DNA of 31,154 nucleotides, from positions 1-31,154 of the forward strand of contig SFLG01000064.1 in NCBI GenBank assembly GCA_004553485.1, written 5' to 3'. Source of the DNA: Bacteroidales bacterium. Lineage in GTDB: Bacteria > Bacteroidota > Bacteroidia > Bacteroidales > Muribaculaceae. A program made the translations under genes and the position numbers. Position 1 is the stretch's first letter. The number at the start of each line of letters is the position of its first letter. Below the pieces are notes generated by a model. That model was not told the DNA's origin and ran no database searches. It saw only the letters and a list, made by a program, of their open reading frames with translations. This document shows, in pieces, positions 23,817 to 31,024 of the stretch.

Positions 23817-25583
23817 TCAGCCGTCTTTCTCGGAGAGCTCGAGCCAGCGCATCTCTTTTTCGTCGAGGAGGTTCTTGACCTCCTCGTAGCGGCGGGCTTT
23901 GTCGGCGATGTCGGCGACGACTTCGCCGCTGTTGAAGAGAGCCTCGAGGGCGGCGCGCTCGGCGGTGAGGGTGTCGATGTCGGCGGTAAGCTGCTCCAGC
24001 TCGCGTTTCTCCTTGAATGAGAGGCGCACGGGCCGGTCGGTGCGGTCTTTGCGGCCTGCCGGTGCCGCCTTGGGTGTGTCGGCGGCGTCGCGGCTCTGCT
24101 GAAGGGCCTGCCACTCGCGGTACTCGGTGTAGTTGCCGGCAAAGTCGCGCACGGTGCCGTTGCCTTCCATGACAAAAAGGTGCTCGACGATGTTGTCGAG
24201 GAAGAAGCGGTCGTGGCTGACAATCAGGCAGCAGCCCTTGAAGTCGGCGAGGTACTCCTCGAGGACGCCGAGGGTGACCAGGTCGAGGTCGTTGGTGGGC
24301 TCGTCGAGGATGAGGAAGTTGGGACGGCGCATCAGCACGGTGGCAAGGTGCAGGCGGCACAGCTCGCCCCCGCTTAGGGTGTGGATGTACTTCTGCTGGT
24401 CGGGGACGGGGAAGAGGAAATGACTCAGGAACTGGCTGGCGCTGACGCGCGTGCCGTCGGTCATCTCTATCTCGTCGGCCACCTCCGAGATGGCGTCGAT
24501 GACCTTTTTGTTGCGGTCAAAGGCTATGCCGTCCTGGCTGTAGTAGCCGAAGCGCACGGTCTCGCCCACGTCGAAGTGGCCCGAGTCGGGCGCCACAATG
24601 CCCTGCAGCATCTTGATAAGCGTGGATTTGCCCACGCCGTTGGGGCCGACGATGCCCACTTTGTCGTAGCGGGCAAAGACGTAGTTGAAGTCGTCGAGGA
24701 TGACTTTGTCACCGTATCTTTTGCTGATGTGGTCGGCGACAAAGATTTTTGAGCCGATGTATGTCGAGTTGCCTTTGAGGTCGAGGGTCTTCTCGCGCAG
24801 ATCGATGCGGCTGCGCTCCTTGAGGTCGTAGAAGCGGTCTTTGCGCCCCTTGTCCTTGCCGCCTCGGGCCTGGGGCTGGCGCGACATCCAGTCCTGCTCG
24901 CGGCGCAGGGTGTTGCGCACCTTTGCCAGCTCGGCGCCCATGGCCTCGATGCGCTCGGCGCGGCGCCGCAGGTAGTAGTCGTAGTTGCCGTTGTGCATGT
25001 ACACGTGCGTGCGGTCCATCTCGAGGATGGTGTTGCACACGCGGTCGAGGAAGTAGCGGTCGTGGGTCACCATAAGCAGCGTCATGCGGCTGCGGCGCAG
25101 GTAGCCTTCGAGCCACTCGATGACGGGGATGTCGAGGTGGTTGGTGGGCTCGTCAAGGATGAGCAGGTCGGGCTCCGAGGCGATGGCGCGGGCGATGGCA
25201 AGGCGTTTGCGCTGTCCGCCCGACAGGTTTGTCACGGCGTCGCCCTTGTGCACGTCCAGACCCATCTGTCCCAGCAGACGCTCGAACAGCAACGCGCGGT
25301 CGGGATGCCCCGTAAGCTCGGGACAGGCCGTGGCGACCGTTGCCCCGTCGGGAAACGTCGGCTCCTGCTCGAGCAATACGGTGCGTATGCCCGTGCGAGT
25401 AGTCACCGTGCCCGAGTCGGCGCTGTCAAGGCCCGCGATGATGCGCAGCATAGTGCTCTTGCCCGTGCCGTTTTTGGCTACTATGCCGATTTTGTCGCCC
25501 TCGTTGACACCGAAGGTGACATCTTGAAAAAGCATGCGGTCGCCAACACTCTTGGTCAGCTCCTCAACCTGCATGTATATCAT
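23817..25583 (-). CDS. ABC-F family ATPase (Uup-like ribosome-associated factor)
   Basis: The protein has 588 residues with two ABC cassettes and no membrane segment. Cassette 1: Walker A AKNGTGKST (36-44), signature SGGQ (121-124), Walker B DEPTNHLD (144-151). Cassette 2: GPNGVGKST (313-321), SGGE (404-407), DEPTNDLD (427-434). The inter-domain linker (about 205-265; RREQDWMSRQPQAR then GRKDRF) resembles Uup, as does the charged C-terminal coiled coil (about 525-585). ABC-F proteins bind the ribosomal E site, and some confer antibiotic resistance. The Uup-like linker and conserved neighbours suggest housekeeping translation or ribosome rescue. The start MIYMQVEELTK at 25583 fits the family; a second Met is three codons in. 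A perfect -7 box lies about 50 bp upstream. Confidence 0.92.
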   Translation of the reverse strand: MIYMQVEELTKSVGDRMLFQDVTFGVNEGDKIGIVAKNGTGKSTMLRIIAGLDSADSGTVTTRTGIRTVLLEQEPTFPDGATVATACPELTGHPDRALLFERLLGQMGLDVHKGDAVTNLSGGQRKRLAIARAIASEPDLLILDEPTNHLDIPVIEWLEGYLRRSRMTLLMVTHDRYFLDRVCNTILEMDRTHVYMHNGNYDYYLRRRAERIEAMGAELAKVRNTLRREQDWMSRQPQARGGKDKGRKDRFYDLKERSRIDLREKTLDLKGNSTYIGSKIFVADHISKRYGDKVILDDFNYVFARYDKVGIVGPNGVGKSTLIKMLQGIVAPDSGHFDVGETVRFGYYSQDGIAFDRNKKVIDAISEVADEIEMTDGTRVSASQFLSHFLFPVPDQQKYIHTLSGGELCRLHLATVLMRRPNFLILDEPTNDLDLVTLGVLEEYLADFKGCCLIVSHDRFFLDNIVEHLFVMEGNGTVRDFAGNYTEYREWQALQQSRDAADTPKAAPAGRKDRTDRPVRLSFKEKRELEQLTADIDTLTAERAALEALFNSGEVVADIADKARRYEEVKNLLDEKEMRWLELSEKDG

Positions 25584-25605
25584 AAGTCTATCCTCTTGCT
25601 ATATC

Positions 25606-25622
25606 CGCGTAAACAGTACGCG
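25606..25622 (-). promoter_or_regulatory. Hairpin in the ABC-F leader
   Basis: CGCGTA (25606-25611) pairs with TACGCG (25617-25622) around a 5-nt loop, in the short leader between the -7 box and the ABC-F start codon. Small upstream hairpins are common in ABC-F genes controlled by attenuation, but there is no leader peptide or T run here, so this is only a structural note. Confidence 0.35.
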
Positions 25623-25633
25623 TTTGTAATGTG

Positions 25634-25641
25634 CAAAAGTA
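25634..25641 (-). promoter_or_regulatory. Bacteroidetes-type promoter for the ABC-F gene
   Basis: The minus strand reads TACTTTTG, identical to the cdsA -7 box and a perfect TAnnTTTG match, 50 bp upstream of the ABC-F start codon. Confidence 0.65.
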
Positions 25642-25723
25642 GCTAAAAATCGGCAATTTCTATCACTGCACAGCAAAAAATCAAGGTATTCCGGTTACCG
25701 CCAATGTCTGGTTGCGCTATTAA

Positions 25724-25736
25724 GGGAACGGGCTCT
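25724..25736 (-). repeat. AGAGCCCGTTCCC 13-mer (copy c)
   Basis: The complement GGGAACGGGCTCT lies at 25724-25736. Similarity to the other copies is limited to about 18 bp (a T/A-rich stretch follows). It is in the 449-bp gap between rplT and the ABC-F promoter. Confidence 0.7.
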
Positions 25737-25831
25737 ATGAGTAATTAATATTTAGATGATGCGCTATGATATGGTAGAGCAGACATGGGAACAGTCCGGA
25801 AATACGGAGCAGATAACGTTCGGCCCTACTT

Positions 25832-25861
25832 TGCACCGTAAAATGATGCACCGTAAAATGA
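25832..25861. repeat. 15-bp tandem duplication
   Basis: TGCACCGTAAAATGA occurs twice head to tail at 25832-25846 and 25847-25861. It lies in the rplT/ABC-F gap, which otherwise holds only the terminator, the 13-mer and the ABC-F promoter. A plus-strand frame through here (25756-26046) shows no recognisable protein. Confidence 0.85.
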
Positions 25862-25950
25862 GCTTTATCCCGGACATGTCATGCGGCAGAGGAAAGCCCA
25901 TGCGACGGAGGATGTACTATACGGTTGGGACTGTCGGTATGGCAGGTTTA

Positions 25951-25986
25951 AGGAAAAGCAAGGGCCGCCTCCGGGTGGGGGCGGCC
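25951..25986 (-). terminator. Terminator after rplT
   Basis: GGCCGCC (minus strand, 25980-25986) pairs with GGCGGCC (25963-25969) around a 10-nt loop and is followed by CTTGCTTTTCC. It lies about 47 bp past the rplT stop and probably ends the infC-rpmI-rplT transcript. Confidence 0.7.
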
Positions 25987-26032
25987 GCTGTGTTGTGTGC
26001 CTTGGTGTCTTGTCGGGGTGGGAGAATTAGGT

Positions 26033-26383
26033 TCAGGCGTTCTTAACTTTGTCAACGATGGCCTTGAAGGCGGCAGGGTTGTTTACGGCCAGGTCGGCCA
26101 GAACTTTGCGGTTGATCTCGATGCCGGCTTTGTGGATGAGGCCCATGAGCTTTGAGTAGGACATGTCCTCGAGGCGGGCGGCGGCGTTGATACGCTGGAT
26201 CCACAGGGCGCGGAAGTTACCTTTCTTGTCCTTGCGGTCGCGGTAGGCGTAGGTGAGACCCTTCTCCCAGGTGTTCTTGGCAACTGTCCATACGTTGCGG
26301 CGAGCACCAAAGTAACCGCGGGTGAGTTTCAGAATTTTCTTGCGACGTGCGCGCGAGGCGACGTGGTTGACTGATCTTGGCAT
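26033..26383 (-). CDS. rplT: 50S ribosomal protein L20
   Basis: The 116-residue protein matches L20 in full: MPRSVNHVASRARRKKILKL, GYFGARRNVW, the strongly basic N-terminal extension, AYRDRKDKKGNFRALWIQRINAA and the C-terminal YSKLMGLIHKAGIEINRKVLADLA. L20 is needed early in 50S assembly and in many bacteria represses its own operon by binding the mRNA. It is the last gene of the infC-rpmI-rplT group, 216 bp after rpmI, which is a wide gap for this operon and is rich in GC palindromes. Confidence 0.98.
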   Translation of the reverse strand: MPRSVNHVASRARRKKILKLTRGYFGARRNVWTVAKNTWEKGLTYAYRDRKDKKGNFRALWIQRINAAARLEDMSYSKLMGLIHKAGIEINRKVLADLAVNNPAAFKAIVDKVKNA

Positions 26384-26568
26384 TTTCTAATAGTTTTTGT
26401 TGAATGGCAGCGGTAGTACGGTCTTGCGGCCGCTTACGCTTGTGTGCTGACCATTCGGTTAATAAATGTGTTGTTGCCGTCATTGCAGTTTCGGCGGTGC
26501 CTTACTGCTGCCTTGGCGACGGCTTTTTGTTTGTGGGTAGATTTTTGAGAAAGTGCGAGGGTGGCGCG

Positions 26569-26599
26569 GGCGCCGGGGCGCCTTTGCCGCCCGGGCGGC
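26569..26599 (-). promoter_or_regulatory. GC-rich palindromes immediately after rpmI
   Basis: The perfect 14-bp palindrome GCCGCCCGGGCGGC (26586-26599) touches the rpmI stop codon, and GGCGCC occurs twice just beyond it (26569-26574 and 26577-26582). Longer-range pairing GCCGTC (26476-26481) with GACGGC (26518-26523) lies in the same gap. This may be an attenuation, processing or L20-binding structure between rpmI and rplT; no T run follows, so full termination is unlikely. Confidence 0.5.
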
Positions 26600-26797
26600 T
26601 TATTTGAGGGCCAGCAGAGTCAGAACGTTGCCCTTGTCCACTTTGGCGACGAGGCCGCTGTGGGTGAGGTTGCGTTTCTGTTTCTTGGTCTTCTTGGTGA
26701 GGATGTGGCTCTTGAAAGCGTGTTTTCTCTTGATCTGTCCTGATCCGGTAAGAGTAAATCTCTTTTTGGCACCGGAATTAGTCTTAATCTTGGGCAT
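26600..26797 (-). CDS. rpmI: 50S ribosomal protein L35
   Basis: The 65-residue protein is a full-length L35: MPKIKTNSGAKKRFTLTGSG, RKHAFKSHILTKKTKKQKRNL and the C-terminal VDKGNVLTLLALK. It is very basic and sits in the 50S subunit. It lies between infC and rplT in the conserved order, about 260 bp after infC, with a hairpin in its leader. Confidence 0.98.
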   Translation of the reverse strand: MPKIKTNSGAKKRFTLTGSGQIKRKHAFKSHILTKKTKKQKRNLTHSGLVAKVDKGNVLTLLALK

Positions 26798-26818
26798 TGT
26801 TTATTCTAAATTATTTGA

Positions 26819-26845
26819 CAAGACGTGTCGGGCATACGACACTTG
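26819..26845 (-). promoter_or_regulatory. Hairpin in the rpmI leader
   Basis: GTGTCG (26825-26830) pairs with CGACAC (26837-26842), extendable by CAAG (26819-26822) with CTTG (26842-26845) through a small bulge. It lies about 28 nt upstream of the rpmI ATG. No T run follows, so it may be a processing or regulatory element of the ribosomal operon. Confidence 0.45.
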
Positions 26846-26882
26846 TTTGCGTTTGCGTTGGTTTGTTGCGTTGCAGAAAAGT

Positions 26883-26959
26883 CGCGCATAATTTGTAACG
26901 CGCATAAATTGGAACACGTAAGATATGTTGCGCATAAATATAACGCGCATAAGATATAA
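26883..26959. repeat. 14-16-bp-period tandem array G (CGCGCATAA)
   Basis: Five units beginning CGCGCATAA or a close relative start at 26883, 26899, 26915, 26930 and 26944, with lengths of 16, 16, 15, 14 and 16 bp. It lies in the infC-rpmI gap, about 100 bp 3' of the infC stop. Confidence 0.8.
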
Positions 26960-27058
26960 CGCTGTGCGTCCCGATTTATTTTGCCTGCGACGCTGAATGT
27001 TTGCCTGCGGCGGGGCCTGTTGTCCCGGTATGGGACGGTTTTGCTCGTGCCGGCGGGG

Positions 27059-27655
27059 TTATTTTGCCTGCTTTTTGGGGGCAAGCATGATTGTCATTCG
27101 CTTGCCTTCGAGGATGGGCATCATCTCTACTTTGCCGTAGTCCTCGAGGTCGTTGGCGAAACGGAGCAGAAGCACCTCGCCCTGTTCTTTGAACAGGATT
27201 GAGCGGCCTTTGAAAAAGACGTAGGCCTTGACCTTGGCGCCTTCTTCGAGGAAGCCCTTGGCGTGCTTGAGCTTGAAGTTGTAGTCGTGGTCGTCGGTCT
27301 GGGGCCCGAAGCGTATCTCCTTGATTACCACCTTCTGGGCCTTGGCCTTGATTTCCTTCTGCTTTTTCTTCTGCTGATACAGATATTTCTGATAGTCAAG
27401 AATTTTGCATACGGGGGGTTCGGCCTGGGGCGAGATTTCGACCAGGTCGAGCTCGAGCTCCTCCGCTTTGTGGAGGGCGTCGTGAATGGAATATATGCCG
27501 GGCTCGACATTGTCGCCGACCAGACGCACCTCGCGTGCTCGTATCTGTTCGTTGATCAGGTTGGGGTTGGCAGGCTTTTCGCCGCGGCGTACAGGGCGCG
27601 GGCCTCGGGGGGCAGCTCCGGCGGGACGCGGCCCGTTAAAGGGTTTTTTCTCCAT
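27059..27655 (-). CDS. infC: Translation initiation factor IF-3
   Basis: The 198-residue protein contains the N-terminal domain (LINEQIRAREVRLVGDNVEPG to VEISPQAEPPVCKILDYQKY, about 28-95), the basic linker helix (QQKKKQKEIKAKAQK) and the C-terminal domain (KEIRFGPQTDDHDYNFKLKHA to MTIMLAPKK). A Pro/Gly/Arg-rich extension of about 25 residues precedes the core. IF-3 binds the 30S subunit, prevents premature 50S joining and checks the start codon. The start here is ATG, not the AUU used for autoregulation in E. coli. It follows thrS after 205 bp and precedes rpmI. Confidence 0.98.
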   Translation of the reverse strand: MEKKPFNGPRPAGAAPRGPRPVRRGEKPANPNLINEQIRAREVRLVGDNVEPGIYSIHDALHKAEELELDLVEISPQAEPPVCKILDYQKYLYQQKKKQKEIKAKAQKVVIKEIRFGPQTDDHDYNFKLKHAKGFLEEGAKVKAYVFFKGRSILFKEQGEVLLLRFANDLEDYGKVEMMPILEGKRMTIMLAPKKQAK

Positions 27656-27700
27656 TCAGTAGTGTTAACTTGTTGTAAAATAATTAATTTTCCGGACGCG

Positions 27701-27734
27701 GCGTAAAAGCGGCCGTGGTGGCCGGCTTTTACGC
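27701..27734 (-). promoter_or_regulatory. Strong hairpin in the infC leader
   Basis: GCGTAAAAGC (27701-27710) pairs with GCTTTTACGC (27725-27734), continued by GGCC/GGCC (27711-27714 and 27720-27723) with one bulged base and a 5-nt loop. It lies 46 nt upstream of the infC ATG. It may be a leader operator (in Bacillus, L20 represses from a leader upstream of infC) or a thrS 3' end; the minus-strand 3' flank is not T-rich. Confidence 0.6.
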
Positions 27735-27764
27735 TTTGTCGCGGTTTATTGCTTTATTATAATA

Positions 27765-27832
27765 TGTGTCTTTATAAAAGATGAGCCTTTATAAAAGATG
27801 TGTCGCTATAAAAAATGTGTTGCTTTAAGAAT
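27765..27832. repeat. 17-bp-period tandem array H
   Basis: Four contiguous 17-bp units start at 27765, 27782, 27799 and 27816, each beginning ATGTGT or ATGAGC and ending in TATAAAAG or similar. It starts 29 bp 3' of the thrS stop codon. Confidence 0.85.
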
Positions 27833-27860
27833 AATGTCCGGGGCGGCTTTTTGTTTGGGC

Positions 27861-29798
27861 TTAGCCGTTGATCGAGTTTTCAATCTCCTTTTTGATATCG
27901 TCTGCAAATGTAGCAATTTTAACGGTACCTTTATCGCCTTCGCCCTGTTTTCTTACCGAAACTTCGCCACTTTCGGCTTCTTTCTCGCCTACGATGAGCA
28001 GATAGGGGATGCGCTTGAGCTCGTTGTCGCGGATTTTGCGGCCGATTTTCTCGTTGCGGTCGTCGACGATGGCGCGCACGTCCTGCATGTTGAGCTCGCG
28101 TGCAACCTGGTGGGCGTAGTCGTTGAACTTCTCCGAGATGGGGAGGACGACCACCTGGTCGGGGGAGAGCCAGAGGGGGAACTTGCCGGCGGTGTGCTCG
28201 AGGAGCACGGCCACGAAGCGCTCCATCGAGCCGAAGGGGGCGCGGTGGATCATCACGGGGGTGTGCTTCTGGTTGTCGGCGCCGGTGAACTCAAGCTTGA
28301 AGCGCTCGGGCAGGTTGTAGTCGACCTGGATGGTACCTAACTGCCAGCGGCGGCCGATGGCATCCTTGACCATGAAGTCGAGTTTGGGGCCGTAGAAGGC
28401 GGCTTCGCCCAGCTCTTTGCGGGCCTTGATGCCTTTCTCCTCGCAGGCCTCGATGATGGCCTGCTCGGCGAGGTGCCAGTTTTCGTCGCTGCCGATGTAC
28501 TTCTCTTTGTGCTCGGGGTCGCGCAGCGAAATCTGGGCCTCGTAGTTCTCGAACTTGAGGGCCTTGAAGATGTAGAGGATGATGTCCATCACCTTCAGGA
28601 ACTCGTCCTTGATCTGGTCGGGGGCGCAGTAGATGTGAGCGTCGTCCTGGGTGAAGCCGCGCACGCGGGTGAGGCCGTGGAGCTCGCCCGACTGCTCGTA
28701 GCGGTATACCGTGCCGAATTCGGCCAGGCGCAGGGGCAGCTCGCGGTACGAGCGGGGCAGGGCGCGGAAGATTTCGCAGTGGTGGGGGCAGTTCATCGGC
28801 TTGAGCAGGTATTCCTCGCCTTCCTCGGGGGTGTGGATGGGCTGGAACGAGTCCTTGCCGTACTTGGCATAGTGTCCCGAGGTGACGTAGAGGCTCTTGT
28901 TGCCGATGTGCGGGGTGATGACCTGCTGATAGCCGTACTGCTTCTGTATTTTGCGCAGGAACTGCTCGAGGCGGTCGCGCAGGGCGGCGCCTTTGGGGAG
29001 CCACAGGGGCAGGCCGGCGCCGACGTTGCTGCTGAAGGCGAAGAGCTCCATCTCCTTGCCGAGCTTGCGGTGGTCGCGCTTCTTGGCCTCCTCGAGGAGG
29101 GCGAGGTACTCGTCCAGCATCTTTTTCTTGGGGAAGGTGATACCGTAGACGCGCACAAGCTGGTTGCGCTTTTCGTCGCCGCGCCAGTATGCGCCGGCGA
29201 GGCTGGTGATCTTGGCGGCCTTGATGGCGCCGGTGTCGGGCAGGTGCGGGCCACGGCACAGGTCGGTGAAGTCGCCCTGGGTGTAGGTGGTGATGTGGCC
29301 GTCCTCAAGCTCGCTGATGAGCTCGCACTTGTATGTCTCGCCGCGGTCGCCGAACATCTTCAGGGCGTCGGCCTTGCTGATGTCCTTGCGCACGATGGCC
29401 TGCTTCTCGCGGGCGAGCTCGAGCATGCGCTGCTCTATTTTGGCAAAATCGGCGTCGGTGAGCTTGTACTCGCCCGGGTCGATGTCATAGTAGAAGCCGT
29501 TTTCGATGGCGGGGCCGATGCCGAACTTCACGCCGGGGTAAAGCTGCTGCAGGGCTTCGGCCAGCAGGTGGGCCGACGAGTGCCAGAAGGCGTGCTTGCC
29601 TTCGGGGTCGTCCCATTTGAAGAGCTGAAGGGTGGCGTCCTCGGTGATGGGGCGGCTAAGGTCCCATTCTTGTTCGTTTACTGACGATGCAAGCACGTCC
29701 TGAGCGAGACGAGGGCTGATGGACTGTGCGATTTCGAGCGGGGTGACACCGCTTTCAAACTCTTTGACAGAGTTGTCGGGGAAAGTGATTTTGATCAT
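27861..29798 (-). CDS. thrS: Threonyl-tRNA synthetase
   Basis: The 645-residue class II synthetase charges tRNA-Thr. It has the TGS domain (1-62), the editing domain with HSSAH (His73, His77) and the C-x3-H pair (Cys181, His185) that clears Ser-tRNA, and the catalytic core with zinc ligand Cys337 in MNCPHHCEIF, motif 2 RVRGFTQDDAHIY (378-390) and HRAPFGSMERF. The C-terminal anticodon-binding domain (WLSPDQVVVLPISEKFNDYA to the end) is complete. Length is normal. It has a -7 box at 29881-29888 and a short leader with two hairpins, the nearer of which resembles an anticodon stem-loop. It precedes infC, an order also found in Enterobacteria. Confidence 0.98.
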   Translation of the reverse strand: MIKITFPDNSVKEFESGVTPLEIAQSISPRLAQDVLASSVNEQEWDLSRPITEDATLQLFKWDDPEGKHAFWHSSAHLLAEALQQLYPGVKFGIGPAIENGFYYDIDPGEYKLTDADFAKIEQRMLELAREKQAIVRKDISKADALKMFGDRGETYKCELISELEDGHITTYTQGDFTDLCRGPHLPDTGAIKAAKITSLAGAYWRGDEKRNQLVRVYGITFPKKKMLDEYLALLEEAKKRDHRKLGKEMELFAFSSNVGAGLPLWLPKGAALRDRLEQFLRKIQKQYGYQQVITPHIGNKSLYVTSGHYAKYGKDSFQPIHTPEEGEEYLLKPMNCPHHCEIFRALPRSYRELPLRLAEFGTVYRYEQSGELHGLTRVRGFTQDDAHIYCAPDQIKDEFLKVMDIILYIFKALKFENYEAQISLRDPEHKEKYIGSDENWHLAEQAIIEACEEKGIKARKELGEAAFYGPKLDFMVKDAIGRRWQLGTIQVDYNLPERFKLEFTGADNQKHTPVMIHRAPFGSMERFVAVLLEHTAGKFPLWLSPDQVVVLPISEKFNDYAHQVARELNMQDVRAIVDDRNEKIGRKIRDNELKRIPYLLIVGEKEAESGEVSVRKQGEGDKGTVKIATFADDIKKEIENSING

Positions 29799-29820
29799 TT
29801 TATTTGTTGTTTTACAATAA

Positions 29821-29874
29821 ATTGCCGCCTACAAACGCGGCAATCAAACAGGGTTTGGAAGTTTTACAGACTTC
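29821..29874 (-). promoter_or_regulatory. thrS leader hairpins, candidate autoregulatory operator
   Basis: Hairpin 1: ATTGCCGC (29837-29844) pairs perfectly with GCGGCAAT (29821-29828), 8 bp, around the loop GTTTGTAG. Read as a 7-nt anticodon loop TTTGTAG, it has U33, anticodon UGU (a threonine anticodon) and A37. Hairpin 2: GAAGT pairs with ACTTC (29858-29874) around CTGTAAA. Both lie between the -7 box and the thrS ATG, and hairpin 1 ends 22 nt before the start codon. E. coli ThrRS represses its own mRNA by binding anticodon-like stem-loops; the parallel here is inference. Confidence 0.5.
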
Positions 29875-29880
29875 AGTCGG

Positions 29881-29888
29881 CAAAGTTA
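29881..29888 (-). promoter_or_regulatory. Bacteroidetes-type promoter for thrS
   Basis: The minus strand reads TAACTTTG, a perfect TAnnTTTG -7 box 82 bp upstream of the thrS ATG. Transcription would start near 29875, giving a leader of roughly 75 nt that contains both hairpins. Confidence 0.65.
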
Positions 29889-30059
29889 AGAAAAATTTGC
29901 GGATTTACCCCATCCTCCGCCGTTAAATTTCACATAATTAAGCGAATTGCGGCCAAAATGAGTGGACACATCGCCGAATGGAGCGGCAAAGCAGCCACAA
30001 AATTGGAGGCTATGGCACCGAAAAGGACGGCAGGTGCCGGGGTTAAGCAAAAAAAATTG

Positions 30060-30067
30060 TACCTTTG
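30060..30067 (+). promoter_or_regulatory. Bacteroidetes-type promoter for tsaB
   Basis: TACCTTTG at 30060-30067 is a perfect TAnnTTTG box, 70 bp upstream of the tsaB ATG and preceded by an A run. The remaining part of the divergent gap (about 29889-30059) holds nothing else I can recognise. Confidence 0.7.
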
Positions 30068-30137
30068 CACGGGGTTGACGGCGCAGGCCGCCGGCCCGAG
30101 ATACACTTCTTAAAAACATTATCAGGAAACCATAGCC

Positions 30138-30845
30138 ATGGCCCTTATCCTTAACATAGAAACTTCATCGAAGAACTGCTCGGTGGCGCTTACCGCCGAG
30201 GGTATGATACTGACTCACCTCGAAGACCTTGACGGGCGCAACCACGCCGCCCTCCTCAGCGGCTTTATCAAGCACTGCCTCGACTTTGCCGCCGACAAGG
30301 AGATCAACCTTGAGGCTGTGGCCGTCTCGACGGGTCCGGGCAGCTACACGGGTCTGCGCATCGGCATGGCCGAGGCAAAGGGGCTGTGCTATGCCCTCAA
30401 CATCCCCCTTATCGGGGTGGACACGCTCGAGCTGCTGGCCACGCGGGTGATGTTCTCGACGCTCGACATCGAGCCGGACACCATCTTTGTGCCGATGGTG
30501 GACGCGCGCCGCATGGAGGTCTACACCGGCGCCTTCGACTTCGGCCTCAACAGACTGATGGAGGAGGGGCCGCTCATCCTTGACGAAAACGCGTATGCCG
30601 ACCTGCTTGCCACGGGGCGCCCCGTGCTCTTCTTCGGCGACGGCTCGGCCAAGGCCAAAGAGCTTATCAAAGCCGACAACGCCACCTTTGTCGACGGCGT
30701 AGAGCCTCTTGCCGTTGACATGATAGCCCTTGCCGAGCGCCACTACGCCCAGCGCAATTTCCTGGACACCGCCTATGCCGTCCCCAACTACCTCAAGGAC
30801 TTCCAGGCCACCCGTCCCAAAAACAAAGTCTTAGGCGAAAAGTGA
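30138..30845 (+). CDS. tsaB: tRNA threonylcarbamoyladenosine biosynthesis protein TsaB
   Basis: The 235-residue protein is a TsaB pseudo-kinase/ASKHA-fold protein: IETSSKNCSVAL (7-18), the conserved STGPGSYTGLRIG (64-76), GVDTLELLA and DARRMEVYTGAF. TsaB pairs with TsaD and TsaE to transfer the threonylcarbamoyl group to A37 of ANN-decoding tRNAs, including tRNA-Thr. It is the only plus-strand gene, divergent from thrS, with its own promoter and a strong terminator. Length is typical of the family. Confidence 0.96.
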   Translation: MALILNIETSSKNCSVALTAEGMILTHLEDLDGRNHAALLSGFIKHCLDFAADKEINLEAVAVSTGPGSYTGLRIGMAEAKGLCYALNIPLIGVDTLELLATRVMFSTLDIEPDTIFVPMVDARRMEVYTGAFDFGLNRLMEEGPLILDENAYADLLATGRPVLFFGDGSAKAKELIKADNATFVDGVEPLAVDMIALAERHYAQRNFLDTAYAVPNYLKDFQATRPKNKVLGEK

Positions 30846-30871
30846 GGCAAGTGAGGCCCTGCCGTGCCTCA

Positions 30872-30889
30872 TCCGCCGCAAGCGGCGGA
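30872..30889. other. GC-rich inverted repeat after tsaB
   Basis: TCCGCCGC (30872-30879) and GCGGCGGA (30882-30889) are exact complements separated by AA, 27 bp past the tsaB stop. A weaker pairing (TGAGGC with GCCTCA) precedes it. No T run follows, so it may protect the 3' end or act as an upstream helper of the main terminator. Confidence 0.5.
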
Positions 30890-30895
30890 AACAGT

Positions 30896-30966
30896 GACAA
30901 AGGCTGGCGCACATGGGGGAAACATGGACAAAGGCTGGCGCACGTGGGGGGAAACATGGACAAAGG
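30896..30966. repeat. 31-bp tandem repeat after tsaB
   Basis: Two units, 30896-30926 (31 bp) and 30927-30958 (32 bp), begin GACAAAGGCTGGCGCAC and end GAAACATG; they differ by one substitution and one inserted G. A partial third unit (GACAAAGG) follows at 30959-30966 and leads into the terminator. Confidence 0.9.
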
Positions 30967-30971
30967 GCCAC

Positions 30972-31019
30972 ACAAAAAGGCCGCTCTGCATTTGAGTTGA
31001 CGCAGAGCGGCCTTTTTGT
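30972..31019 (+). terminator. Strong bidirectional terminator after tsaB
   Basis: An 18-bp perfect stem, 30972-30989 with 31002-31019 (core GGCCGCTCTGC), around a 12-nt loop, with A5 on the left and T5 on the right. It works as an intrinsic terminator in either direction. Confidence 0.95.
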
Positions 31020-31024
31020 TACTT

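Noticed and set aside
25756..26046. 96-codon plus-strand frame in the rplT/ABC-F gap
   Set aside because: It runs through the rplT terminator and the 15-bp duplication, resembles no family, and overlaps the rplT end; kept as non-coding.
29799..29888. T-box riboswitch in the thrS leader
   Set aside because: The leader is too short (about 75 nt), with no T-box sequence, specifier stem or terminator/antiterminator pair.
30793..30975. 60-codon minus-strand frame after tsaB
   Set aside because: Its Pro/Ser/Cys-rich sequence is produced by the 31-bp repeat and it overlaps the tsaB end; not a gene.
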